Positions 18,003 to 28,505 of a stretch of 55,822 nt of DNA are shown piece by piece; position 1 is the stretch's first letter; each line of letters starts with the position of its first letter. The DNA is taken from contig WQTS01000134.1 in NCBI GenBank assembly GCA_009786185.1, forward strand, positions 1-55,822. The letters are read 5' to 3'. Source of the stretch: Bacteroidota bacterium (lineage in GTDB: Bacteria; Bacteroidota; Bacteroidia; Bacteroidales; WCHB1-69). The translations under genes and the position numbers were made by a program. The notes below the pieces were generated by a model. That model saw only the letters and a program-made list of their open reading frames with translations, was not told where the DNA came from and did no database searches.

Positions 18003-18287
18003 TTATTCTTCATCGCCGGCAACTTGTTCAAACCTGTCATTCATCGGCATATCGCGTTTAAATTCTTGTTTGGTCATAAAAGCTACCAACAAGCAGAGTG
18101 CCATCACTGTACCGGCTAAAGTCCAAGTAGCTTTTTCCAAAAAGTCGGCAGTTTTGCGCACACCCATTACTTGGTTAGAACCGGCAAAATTGGATGCCAA
18201 TCCGCCACCTTTAGAATTTTGAATCAATACAAAAAAGGCTAAAACAAAACAAGCTAAGATGATCAAAATGATAATAAGCGTCAACAT
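18003..18287 (-). CDS. secG: Preprotein translocase subunit SecG
   Basis: A 94-residue inner-membrane protein with two transmembrane segments (LIIILIILACFVLAFFVLI and TLAGTVMALCLLVAFM) joined by the diagnostic cytoplasmic loop IQNSKGGGLASNFAGSNQV. It helps SecYE translocation. Neighbours are a TPR-like gene and lptE upstream and sufS downstream, all minus-strand and tightly spaced. The acidic tail (FEQVAGDEE) is not informative. Confidence 0.93.
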   Translation of the reverse strand: MLTLIIILIILACFVLAFFVLIQNSKGGGLASNFAGSNQVMGVRKTADFLEKATWTLAGTVMALCLLVAFMTKQEFKRDMPMNDRFEQVAGDEE

Positions 18288-18299
18288 ATCAAATTTCTT

Positions 18300-18863
18300 T
18301 TAATTATTATTTTCTTCTAAATTTTGGTTTTGGTTTATTGAATTTTTTACGTTTTCAATAAGGGCTGCAAAATAAGTATTTTTTTCGGGATTTTGCAACA
18401 TTAATTTTTTAATCATTTTAATAGCTTTTCCTGTATATCCTTGCTCTGCGTAAACCATTGCTAATGTTTCGCTTATAAACTCAATATCTTCGATTTCTCC
18501 AATCTCTGCCAAGTTACTATCGGCATTATGTTTACCGGGATCGAACTTAATTTTCGGAGTATTTTGCTGAAATTGCGCCACCAATTCGGCAATTTCGTTG
18601 GTGGTATCTTCCATAAACTCCGGCGTTGCAAAATATTCCAATTTTGAAGCATGAAATTCATTACGATTATAGATGGAAAGAAGGAGTTTCGATTTTTCTA
18701 ACTCATATTTTTTAGGACTTTTTTCTTGTAACATCTTTAAATAGAAAAAAGTAATAAAATGTGAAGCCGGATATTTTTGATGGTACGCTTCCAATAAAGC
18801 CCATTGCTGCTCAGGCTCTACCGGAAAATTTTCGAAAAAATTGTTTATTTCTATTTTTTTCAT
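18300..18863 (-). CDS. TPR-like cytoplasmic protein
   Basis: A 187-residue protein without signal peptide. The C-terminal third (ISETLAMVYAEQGYTGKAIK, then MIKKLMLQNPEKNTYFAALI) is a TPR-like helical repeat. The N-terminal part (VEPEQQWALLEAYHQKYPAS) is helical and acidic. The gene sits between lptE and secG; its ATG follows the lptE stop side by side (TAA then ATG in adjacent codons on the minus strand, reading lptE after it). I recall this gene order from other Bacteroidota, but no function is established. Confidence 0.7.
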   Translation of the reverse strand: MKKIEINNFFENFPVEPEQQWALLEAYHQKYPASHFITFFYLKMLQEKSPKKYELEKSKLLLSIYNRNEFHASKLEYFATPEFMEDTTNEIAELVAQFQQNTPKIKFDPGKHNADSNLAEIGEIEDIEFISETLAMVYAEQGYTGKAIKMIKKLMLQNPEKNTYFAALIENVKNSINQNQNLEENNN

Positions 18864-19397
18864 TTACCAGTTTACAAATGCTCTATTAAAAATATCTTCT
18901 GTTAAAAAAGCAACAATCTCTTGCATCAATCCTGATTCTATACTTGTAAAATTAAGCGCACTCGAATAATCGGCATGACGCGAAAACGTCTGCTCAAAAT
19001 TCAAGTTTTCTTCAAATTTACTTTTGAAAGTAACTCTAACACCGATGGTAAGCCGGTTCATCGCTGCCACATCATTTCCTTGAAGAGCAATAGGCGAAAT
19101 GGAGTAATTCGTAATGGCGCCTTCAAAAACATAGTCGGCATTTCTTGTATCTATAAGTGTTAAAGGCGTTTGATTCTGAATTCTATCTTTTAAAGCAGTT
19201 GTAAACTCCTGACTTAAATTCGGATTTATCAACGAAGCATTATTCGGAAATGTAGCCACAAACACAGTTTTTGCACTCGGGTGCACCGATCCGCCGGTTA
19301 ATGACACCGAAATACGACAACCCGCCAACATAAAAACCAATCCACACAAAACCACAAACCGCAAACCGCAAACCGCAAACCGTATATTATATTCCAT
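18864..19397 (-). CDS. lptE: LptE-like lipopolysaccharide-assembly lipoprotein
   Basis: A 177-residue lipoprotein that would plug LptD in the outer membrane. The ATG at 19397 is chosen because it opens the signal peptide; the frame is open further upstream only within the sigma-54 activator gene. The signal region FAVCGLRFVVLCGLVFMLAGC ends in lipobox LAG-C and is encoded by tandem AAACCGCA repeats (19340-19382). The mature part (VFVATFPNNASLINPNLSQEF, TRNADYVFEGAITNYSISP, NRLTIGVRVTF) matches the LptE family of Bacteroidota. The start overlaps the activator stop by 11 bases. Confidence 0.85.
   Translation of the reverse strand: MEYNIRFAVCGLRFVVLCGLVFMLAGCRISVSLTGGSVHPSAKTVFVATFPNNASLINPNLSQEFTTALKDRIQNQTPLTLIDTRNADYVFEGAITNYSISPIALQGNDVAAMNRLTIGVRVTFKSKFEENLNFEQTFSRHADYSSALNFTSIESGLMQEIVAFLTEDIFNRAFVNW
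19340..19382. repeat. ACCGCAA tandem repeat coding the LptE signal peptide
   Basis: Tandem units of CCGCAAA / CCACAAA (19340-19382) encode FAVCGLRFVVLCGL on the minus strand. A related block with ACCGCCCACC and ACCGCAAACC units lies between genes at 24499-24545. Confidence 0.75.
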
Positions 19398-20568
19398 ACT
19401 CCTTAATTTTACGATACAACGTGCGCTCCGAAATACCCAACTCTTTGGCAGCCGCATTCCGGTTGTTCCCAAAAGTTTCTAATGCTTTTTGAATCATCTC
19501 TTTTTCAACTCCTATCAAAGATAATGATTTTAGTTGCTGCTCATCTTCAAGCATATCCGGTTCAAATTCCTCTTGTATTTCAATAGGATGATAATCTGTA
19601 AACGTCACTGTTTTACCGTCAGGCAATCTTGTTTTGCTGCCTCTCAGCTCATTCACCAATGTTTTAAGTTCTGCTACTTCTTTAGTTAAATCCGTAAGAA
19701 ATTTATAAATTAGTTCACGTTCAAAAAACTGCGGTGGCGTATTTTTCTCGTTGACTACCAATGCCGGAAGGTTTGAAACGGTGGGAGCTACCAAATAATT
19801 TGCCAACATCTCTTTTGTGATGGTACGTTCCTTTTCAATGAGCGACATCTGTTCTGTAACATTTCGCAACTGCCTCACATTTCCGGGCCAAGAATAACGA
19901 GTTAACTCTTCTTTGGCTTCATCGGTCAGCTGCAACGGCGGAATTTGGTATTTGAAAGCAAAATCGGTAGCGAATTTGGTGAACAACAGGAAAATATCCC
20001 CTTTTCTCTCACGCAACGGCGGTATATGAATCGGCACCGAATTTAAACGATAGTATAAATCTTCTCTGAATTTTCCTTTTGCAATTCTGTCGGCAATATT
20101 TACGTTGGTAGCGGCAACCACACGCACTTTCGTTTTCTGAGGCTTCGAAGAGCCTACTTTAATAAACTCGCCGTTTTCCAACACGCGAAGTAAGCGCACT
20201 TGTGTAGATAACGGTAAATCAGCCACTTCATCCAAAAAAATGGTGCCACCGTCTGCCACTTCAAAGTAGCCTTTCCGAGCTTCCATTGCACCGGTAAAAG
20301 AACCTTTTTCATGTCCAAATAGCTCGGAATCAATGGTGCCCTCCGGAATGGCGCCGCAATTTACGGCAATATATTGTCCGTGTTTATGAGTGCTAAAATC
20401 ATGAATAATTTTAGGGAAACTCTCCTTCCCTACCCCACTTTCCCCGGTAATTAATACCGACAAATCGGTAGGCGCCACCTGCACGGCAATATGAATGGCA
20501 TAATCCAAAGCCGGATCAAAGCCAATGATGCCGTAGCGCTGTTTAATAGAAACGAGTTGTTTGTCCAT
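19387..20568 (-). CDS. Sigma-54-dependent transcriptional activator without receiver domain
   Basis: A 393-residue AAA+ enhancer-binding protein. The AAA+ domain starts almost at the N-terminus, so there is no receiver or sensor domain. Walker A is GESGVGKE, the sigma-54-contact loop is GSFTGA (a common variant of GAFTGA), Walker B is GGTIFLDEVADLP, and the arginine-finger region includes FREDLYYRLN and SWPGNVRQLRN. The C-terminal Fis-type helix-turn-helix is ALETFGNNRNAAAKELGISE. Without a receiver it may be constitutively active or controlled by expression. It overlaps lptE, suggesting a link to envelope genes. Targets are unknown. Confidence 0.92.
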   Translation of the reverse strand: MDKQLVSIKQRYGIIGFDPALDYAIHIAVQVAPTDLSVLITGESGVGKESFPKIIHDFSTHKHGQYIAVNCGAIPEGTIDSELFGHEKGSFTGAMEARKGYFEVADGGTIFLDEVADLPLSTQVRLLRVLENGEFIKVGSSKPQKTKVRVVAATNVNIADRIAKGKFREDLYYRLNSVPIHIPPLRERKGDIFLLFTKFATDFAFKYQIPPLQLTDEAKEELTRYSWPGNVRQLRNVTEQMSLIEKERTITKEMLANYLVAPTVSNLPALVVNEKNTPPQFFERELIYKFLTDLTKEVAELKTLVNELRGSKTRLPDGKTVTFTDYHPIEIQEEFEPDMLEDEQQLKSLSLIGVEKEMIQKALETFGNNRNAAAKELGISERTLYRKIKEYGI

Positions 20569-20616
20569 TGTAAAATGTCGTGGTGCAAATTAACATAAAA
20601 TCTGCAAAGTATCGAA

Positions 20617-23283
20617 TTATAAATTGCAGATGTTTTTATAATCGCAAAATTGGCAGTTTTCTACACGATTTGTTTGACAAAATGCACTTTTTTTATCTAG
20701 AATAGCAGAAAAAAGCAACTTTAAATGATGTTCAAATAACTGCAAGATTTCATGCGTCAAAGTTTTTTCCTCATTTATTTCGGCGTAATAAATATAAGCA
20801 TCATTTTGCTTGTATAATTCTTGAAATGCAATAATTCCACATTGGAACTCAGCAGTTTGAACTATCGAAGAATGATCGCTATTTTGATATAAATAGGCGT
20901 AACACAGCAGTTGAAAAAGCTGCGATAAATCGGGAGTTGTGAAAATAGTTTCTATCTCTTCTATCTTGCATTGCAATTTTTTCGCCTCCACTTTTCCTGT
21001 TTTATAGTCCAAAATAGTTACCTTGTTATCGCGTATTTCCACACGGTCTGCTTTTCCTGCAAAACGCAATTTATATGATTCTATATTTATTTGGGCTACT
21101 AAAGGAATTTCTGTGCCAATAATTTGGAAAGGTGCAATCTCCCATTCATTTTGAATAACTTTTATGTAATCTAAAATGCTTTTTTTAACAATTTGATATG
21201 CTAAATACAGTTTCCCGTGATAAATATCTTCGGTTGCAATTTCCGGTTGTTCCCGAAATGCACGAAGTAATATTTCATCAATATTTTTTGCAAATTCTGA
21301 TAAAATGGCAGCAAATTGTGCACTTTTTTGTTGTAATTGTGTAAAAACCTCCTCCAAAACATTATGAATTACCGTACCGATAATGGCGCTTTCATTAGCC
21401 TGATCAAAAACTTCGGGTGTGTTTATTTTTTCAATATATTTCCAATAAAATTGCAAAGGGCATTGAATATAAGCGCTTAACGATGTTGGAGAATATTTAA
21501 AATCAATGAGCTTTTCTATGGTAGTCGCCGTTTTTGGAATACAAATTTCCGTATCATTTGCAGGAAATGAAAATGGAAGAACGAATTGGTTATCAAAAAT
21601 ATGAACGATTCCTTGCAAATGTTGTTTTTTTACTTCAAATTCCAACTGTTCCAAAAATCTGCTTTTTTCTGCCAATGTGTTCGTTGATTCATTATCATAA
21701 ATAAGAAAAACATTTTCAGCGCGCTGCAACAGCCTGAAAAAATGGTATCCGAAAATAGCATCTTTGCGCTGGTGTGTAGAAAGTCCAAAATGTCTCTTTA
21801 TATCGTATAGCAACATAGAGGGTGCGGATTTTCCTTTCGGCAAGACGCCCTCATTCATTGATAAAACGATAACATTTTTAAAATCAAGCATACGTGTTTC
21901 CAACAATCCCATAATTTGCAAACCTTCGTGGGCGTTGCCGGTAAAAGGAATGGTGGTGGCATTCATTCTTTCTTGAAGAAAATACTCTACAATGGTAAAA
22001 TCTAACTCTGTTGCACCGGTAAAAAACTTCTCCAAAAATGCAGAAACATCATCCAAAAGAGTAATAATGAGTTGATGTGTATTTTCTTCTAAGTTAATAT
22101 TTTCATTTTCAGATTTTTGAAACGTAAATTTCAGAAACTGTAAAAACTCAAATCCTTGTGTTTTTAAATTATAAATTGGTTTTTGTAGCCTGTTATTTTG
22201 TTTTTCCGTATCAATATATTGTTGCAATTGTTGGGCAGCAAAAGTAGCATGAAGCGGATAACCCATGGTAATATTCGCATTTTCACAGTTATAAGCATGA
22301 ACAAATGGCAATAACATGGTTTCATCGGCGAGCACCAATACGGTATCGTTCAAATTTCCTTGCTGTTGCACAATCGTATTTAAAGTTTCGATGGCTTGGT
22401 AAATTTGAGTTGTACGTTTCGGGGCGCCGATGCAAGAGATTTTTTTAGGGATATTTTTATAATCGTTTGATTTGGGGATTTCCGCAATCCTCAACTTCTG
22501 TCTAATTTCCTCTATAAAAACGCCATACTTATTGTCATAAAAAAGATCAATATCGAAATAAATTTCAGCGTTTTTATGTGCATAAAAGTAGTGTAATATT
22601 TCTAATTCTGCAGGTGTTACAGCATTAAATCCGGCGAAGATGTAGCGAGTATTTTTATGACAAGGAGTTTTTATATAAACTACCCCGCCCTCCTGCGGCG
22701 GGCACCCCTTCAAAATTTGAAGGGGATTTTTGGCGGCATCCTTGTAAATCATTCCTTCATATCCCACATTCTCAGCACGCAAAGAGGTCGTAAAATCTAC
22801 GTATAAACCGGCAAGTTGTTTATAAAAATGCAAATACTTGCTTTGCGCTTCGGTAAGATTTTCTTTTCCGAATGACGTTTCCAATGTTTTCACTTCCGAT
22901 AAGTTTGAAAAAACGGAAGTCGCATCAGCCAAATGCAGGTCAATTTCATTAATATCTTGCAAAAAAATCGGCGCCCATGTCAAAAATGTCTGTAGAGACG
23001 GATAATTATCCGTCTCTACCGCAGCATTTTTTTTCTTGTAAATTTCAAACAGCCGCATCAACAACTCATCGTTATCAATCTTTTTTAACGAGGACAAACT
23101 TTCGATAAATTCATTTACAGAAATTATATTGGGTGCAAAAACGGGCTTCGTAAAATGCGATGCCAATTCACGAAGCAACTCGCGTTTTGTGCGTTTATTG
23201 GGAAGTATAATTATGGTATTCTCTAACGGCGTTTCGCTGTTTTCGGCGATTTTTTGGGCGAGGTGGGTGAGGAAGGAGGGCAT
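20617..23283 (-). CDS. AddB-like nuclease with C-terminal Fe-S PD-(D/E)XK domain
   Basis: About 888 residues from the ATG at 23283 (MPSFLTHLAQKIAENSETP); the frame can extend to 23331, but the extra 16 residues are not conserved-looking. The N-terminal part resembles an inactivated UvrD-type helicase (TIIILPNKRTKRELLRELAS; VIVLSMNEGVLPKGKSAPSM). The C-terminal nuclease has LRFAGKADRVEIRDNKVTIL and DYKTGKVE as the D and E/DxK motif. A Fe-S cluster is indicated by SAYIQCPLQFYWKY and the final C-x2-C-x5-C (ENCQFCDYKNIC). It probably works in double-strand break processing with an AddA-like helicase that is not in this window. Two dispersed repeats lie in frame at 22672-22728 and 22992-23019. Confidence 0.88.
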   Translation of the reverse strand: MPSFLTHLAQKIAENSETPLENTIIILPNKRTKRELLRELASHFTKPVFAPNIISVNEFIESLSSLKKIDNDELLMRLFEIYKKKNAAVETDNYPSLQTFLTWAPIFLQDINEIDLHLADATSVFSNLSEVKTLETSFGKENLTEAQSKYLHFYKQLAGLYVDFTTSLRAENVGYEGMIYKDAAKNPLQILKGCPPQEGGVVYIKTPCHKNTRYIFAGFNAVTPAELEILHYFYAHKNAEIYFDIDLFYDNKYGVFIEEIRQKLRIAEIPKSNDYKNIPKKISCIGAPKRTTQIYQAIETLNTIVQQQGNLNDTVLVLADETMLLPFVHAYNCENANITMGYPLHATFAAQQLQQYIDTEKQNNRLQKPIYNLKTQGFEFLQFLKFTFQKSENENINLEENTHQLIITLLDDVSAFLEKFFTGATELDFTIVEYFLQERMNATTIPFTGNAHEGLQIMGLLETRMLDFKNVIVLSMNEGVLPKGKSAPSMLLYDIKRHFGLSTHQRKDAIFGYHFFRLLQRAENVFLIYDNESTNTLAEKSRFLEQLEFEVKKQHLQGIVHIFDNQFVLPFSFPANDTEICIPKTATTIEKLIDFKYSPTSLSAYIQCPLQFYWKYIEKINTPEVFDQANESAIIGTVIHNVLEEVFTQLQQKSAQFAAILSEFAKNIDEILLRAFREQPEIATEDIYHGKLYLAYQIVKKSILDYIKVIQNEWEIAPFQIIGTEIPLVAQINIESYKLRFAGKADRVEIRDNKVTILDYKTGKVEAKKLQCKIEEIETIFTTPDLSQLFQLLCYAYLYQNSDHSSIVQTAEFQCGIIAFQELYKQNDAYIYYAEINEEKTLTHEILQLFEHHLKLLFSAILDKKSAFCQTNRVENCQFCDYKNICNL
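22672..22728. repeat. TATATAAACTACCCCG...CCCCTTC repeat, in frame in the AddB-like gene
   Basis: Shared flanks (TATATAAACTACCCCG and ACCCCTTCAAAATTTGAAGG) enclose a hairpin, here CCCGCC / GGCGGG. The second copy at 24441-24498 has the same flanks but a different hairpin (GTCTCGC / GCGAGAC). In the protein it encodes NPLQILKGCPPQEGGVVYIK, about 19 residues. Confidence 0.85.
22992..23019. repeat. Perfect 28-bp palindrome, in frame in the AddB-like gene
   Basis: Starts GTAGAGACGGATAATT and is its own reverse complement over all 28 bases. It encodes VETDNYPSLQ in the AddB-like protein. From memory, palindromes of this TAGAGAC...GTCTCTA kind are dispersed in many Bacteroidota genomes. Confidence 0.8.
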
Positions 23284-23397
23284 GGGAATGGAATGGAGAA
23301 ATTTAATTACATTTGTTATGCAAAAAAACATAAAATCTTTAAATGATATAAAGATACGAAAATTAAAGAGTTTTTAATGAGGTTGTCTTAATTTTTT

Positions 23398-23525
23398 TGA
23401 ACACAGATGACACGGATGACGCAGATATTCACAGATTTTATATTTTTAAAATCAAATAAATACAAACTTCTGCTTATTGTGTTATCCGTGTAAATCCGTG
23501 TCATCTGTGTCATCCGCGTTCTTTT
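23398..23525. repeat. Long imperfect palindrome of the CACAGATGACACGGATGACG family
   Basis: The left part (AACACAGATGACACGGATGA, then CGCAGATATTCACAGATTTT) is complementary to the right part (AATCCGTGTCATCTGTGTCA, then TCCGCGTTC), forming a hairpin over most of 128 bases. Further copies occur at 34400-34486 and 38200-38292. Together with the promoter at 23576 this explains most of the 23284-23625 gap. Confidence 0.85.
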
Positions 23526-23575
23526 AGGATAGCCTCACAATAGTTTATATCAATATTTAAAAATCACCTCCCCTC

Positions 23576-23606
23576 TTGACAAACGCCTTTCCATATTGTA
23601 TATTTG
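23576..23606 (+). promoter_or_regulatory. Promoter of the rhuM-like gene
   Basis: TTG at 23576-23578, 20 bases, then TATATTTG at 23599-23606: near-ideal Bacteroidota -33/-7 elements. Its position excludes the ATG at 23596 as start and supports 23626. Confidence 0.75.
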
Positions 23607-23625
23607 CACAACTAAAATAAACTCA

Positions 23626-24447
23626 ATGAAAACTATTCAAAATGAAATTATTCTGTATCAGCCGGATAGCAACATCCAATTAGAGGTTAGGATTGAAAAT
23701 GAAACTGTTTGGCTAACACAGGCGCAGATGGTTGATCTGTTTCAGCGAGATGTATCAGTAATTTCGCGGCATATAAACAATATTTTTAGAGAAGGAGAAT
23801 TGGATAAAAAAAGCAATTTGCATTTTTTGCAAATTGCTTTTTCCGACAAGCCCGTTATCATTTATAGTCTTGATGTAATAATTTCTGTAGGTTACCGTGT
23901 GAAATCTCAGCGAGGTACACAATTTCGTATTTGGGCAAATCGCATTTTGAAAGATTATTTACTAAAAGGTTATGCTGTAAATCAACGAATAGAAAGATTA
24001 GAGCATAAAATTGTTGAGCATGACCAAAAATTTGATTTACTAATCAAAACAGCTCTACCACCTAAAGAAGGCATCTTTTTTGATGGTCAAATTTTTGACG
24101 CATACGTTTTTGCGTCCAATCTGATAAAATCAGCAACAAAGTCTATTATTTTGATAGATAATTATATTGATGAAACAGTTTTGCTTTTATTATCGAAAAG
24201 ATTATCGAATGTTAGCTCCGAAATTTATACTAAACAAATTTCTGCACAGCTACAATTAGATTTAAACAAACACAATGCACAATATAAACCTGTAAATATT
24301 TACAAATCAAACAATTTTCACGATCGTTTTTTGATTATTGATAACGTAATTTATCACATCGGCGCTTCACTCAAAGATTTAGGCAAGAAGTTATTTGCGT
24401 TTTCTAAAATGGAATTGGAGGCACGTTTGCTATTGCAAAATATATAA
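23626..24447 (+). CDS. RhuM-family DNA-binding protein with PLD-like C-terminus
   Basis: A 273-residue protein. The ATG at 23626 is used because an upstream in-frame ATG (23596) overlaps the promoter. The N-terminus (VWLTQAQMVDLFQRDVSVIS, then RHINNIFREGEL) and the middle (VGYRVKSQRGTQFRIWANRI, then LKDYLLKGYAVN) are typical of RhuM proteins. The C-terminal part (KSIILIDNYIDETVLLLLSK; NFHDRFLIIDNVIYHIGASL) resembles the half-site of phospholipase-D-like folds seen in many RhuM proteins. RhuM genes are usually accessory and associated with islands; the role is not established. The stop codon falls inside the repeat at 24441-24498. Confidence 0.85.
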   Translation: MKTIQNEIILYQPDSNIQLEVRIENETVWLTQAQMVDLFQRDVSVISRHINNIFREGELDKKSNLHFLQIAFSDKPVIIYSLDVIISVGYRVKSQRGTQFRIWANRILKDYLLKGYAVNQRIERLEHKIVEHDQKFDLLIKTALPPKEGIFFDGQIFDAYVFASNLIKSATKSIILIDNYIDETVLLLLSKRLSNVSSEIYTKQISAQLQLDLNKHNAQYKPVNIYKSNNFHDRFLIIDNVIYHIGASLKDLGKKLFAFSKMELEARLLLQNI

Positions 24448-24498
24448 ACTACCCCGTCTCGCTTTGCGAGACACCCCTTCAAAATTTGAAGGGGATTT
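24441..24498. repeat. TATATAAACTACCCCG...CCCCTTC repeat, second copy
   Basis: Same flanks as 22672-22728 around a different hairpin (GTCTCGC TTT GCGAGAC). It supplies the TAA of the rhuM-like gene and could serve as terminator. Confidence 0.85.
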
Positions 24499-24545
24499 GC
24501 CACCCACCGCCCACCACTCACCGCAAACCTCATACCGCCTACCGC
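24499..24545. repeat. CACCGCAAACC-type tandem repeat
   Basis: Imperfect CCACCCACCGCC / CTCACCGCAAACC / ACCGCCTACCGC units between rhuM and clpC, related to the block that encodes the LptE signal peptide (19340-19382). Confidence 0.6.
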
Positions 24546-24607
24546 TTCCAACACAATATTTTGGCACTATTATTGTTAATAACAAGGTTATTAAATTGAC
24601 ATAGAAG

Positions 24608-27124
<2,517 letters not shown>

Positions 27125-27165
27125 ATTTTAGACCAATGTTTTTTTGTTAGGAAGTCTAAGAATAT

Positions 27166-27255
27166 TTTGCCATAGTGTTTGGCTACCATTGCCAAGCAGG
27201 TTGCTCTGCAATCCATGGCATCGTGTTGTTTCTAAAAAGGAAATTTATTGGCCAT
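27166..27255 (-). pseudogene. N-terminal relic of a C39-peptidase ABC exporter
   Basis: Starting at the ATG 27255-27253, two bases after the stop of the radical-SAM partner gene, the minus strand reads MANKFPF, TAG, then KQHDAMDCRATCLAMVAKHY and GK. This matches the N-terminus of peptidase-containing bacteriocin/RiPP exporters (family pattern: KFPFYxQLDAMDCGPTCLxM), whose Cys in DCGPTC cleaves leaders after GG. A Tyr codon has become the stop, and homology ends after about 30 codons near the 3' end of clpC, so the rest of the transporter is lost. It shows that the RiPP operon once had its own leader protease/exporter at its end. Homology is by eye. Confidence 0.7.
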
Positions 27256-27257
27256 TG

Positions 27258-28493
27258 TTAGAAATTGATGTTACACAAATTACTCTTATTCAACGCCCAT
27301 TCGTACTCTGAAAGTGATGGACAAAGAAATTGATAAAGGCATTCAGAGCAAGGCGTTTGGTCTCTAATAGCCCGCCATGCTGTATTCGTTCTCATTTCTT
27401 TCTCAAGTATTTTTACAAGTGGCTCTCGTTTACTATTGCCTAAACTTTCCTTGGAAGGGTGTGCCTTTATATCTCCATTTGGAAATAAATATATTTTTCC
27501 GAAAAAGTTAGTATTTAATTTTTGATGCGCAAAAATCATACGTTGAGAGATAGTATCACAAAAAAGGTCGTCTTTTGAAAAATAGACATTGTTTTTGAAA
27601 AACAGTTCGTTATCCCCATTGTAAAATGCCTTGTACTCATAATTTTCAATCACATATTCCGAAATTAATGATTCGGCTTGTTGATACATTTCTTCAGATG
27701 TAATGCAGAAAATGATTTTTGTATATTCCTTCCGCTTTAGTTGGGAAACAATATTATGTACAAAAGCATCTTCCAAAGGAAAAGAAACAAAAATTTCTAC
27801 AGGAAAATCATCTAATAATATCATTTTGCCAGGATCAATATTTCCGGAATGAATACCAAACATTGGTTTTATTTTTTCTTTTTGAAGAAAGGTAATCAAT
27901 TCTGTAAAATGAGGGTATAAAAAAATATTTCCCCCTGTAATAGATAGTCTTCTAATAATGGTAAATGTTAATTGTTTTAAAAAACTCATTAACAAGTTGA
28001 AATCAACATTTTCCGCATTGAATGATTGCGAACAATGAAAAAACTGCATAAAATAATTTCTGCATGGCGCACATTCAAGTTCACATGAATGATTAATGTA
28101 TATAGTAATGTCAGACAAATAGTGCAAAACATCTTCTCCTAACGACCGTCCTTCCTCTTTTTGTAACCTTTCAACATCTCTTTGCAAATTCAGTATGGGC
28201 ATGAGTTGAATAGGTTTGGGTTCTCCCTCAATCATTTTGTTAAATAAGCAGATATTTTTTGACACACTCTCTTTAATAAAAATCTTAATATCCGGATGAT
28301 TGTAAGTTTTATTATCTATTTCAGTTACACCCAAATTTTTTCTTTCGTGCATTTGCTCAAGTAAATCAATTACTTGATGATTTTCCGTATGGATATTTTC
28401 TCCGTTTTGGGTATTGTATAATAATGCTTTACCTTGTTTTTGAACATAATAAACATGTGATAAGATACCGAGCCAATATTTTACTGTTTCCAT
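27258..28493 (-). CDS. Radical-SAM-like partner protein of the GG-Bacteroidales peptide system
   Basis: A 411-residue protein resembling the companion (called pseudo-rSAM, TIGR04150-like) of the GG-Bacteroidales peptide maturase. The N-terminal 90 residues look like a peptide-recognition segment (VQKQGKALLYNTQNGENIHT). Unlike what the name pseudo implies, residues 137-144 read CELECAPC, a full CX3CX2C motif, followed by RRLSITGGNIFLYPHF at the position of the GGE-like motif (here GGN). The C-terminus has CSECLYQFLCPSLSEYEWAL, like an auxiliary cluster region. Whether it binds SAM is open. It lies 12 bases after the maturase gene, in the same operon. Family call from memory of these systems. 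Confidence 0.75.
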   Translation of the reverse strand: METVKYWLGILSHVYYVQKQGKALLYNTQNGENIHTENHQVIDLLEQMHERKNLGVTEIDNKTYNHPDIKIFIKESVSKNICLFNKMIEGEPKPIQLMPILNLQRDVERLQKEEGRSLGEDVLHYLSDITIYINHSCELECAPCRNYFMQFFHCSQSFNAENVDFNLLMSFLKQLTFTIIRRLSITGGNIFLYPHFTELITFLQKEKIKPMFGIHSGNIDPGKMILLDDFPVEIFVSFPLEDAFVHNIVSQLKRKEYTKIIFCITSEEMYQQAESLISEYVIENYEYKAFYNGDNELFFKNNVYFSKDDLFCDTISQRMIFAHQKLNTNFFGKIYLFPNGDIKAHPSKESLGNSKREPLVKILEKEMRTNTAWRAIRDQTPCSECLYQFLCPSLSEYEWALNKSNLCNINF

Positions 28494-28505
28494 TTTTTTA
28501 CTATT

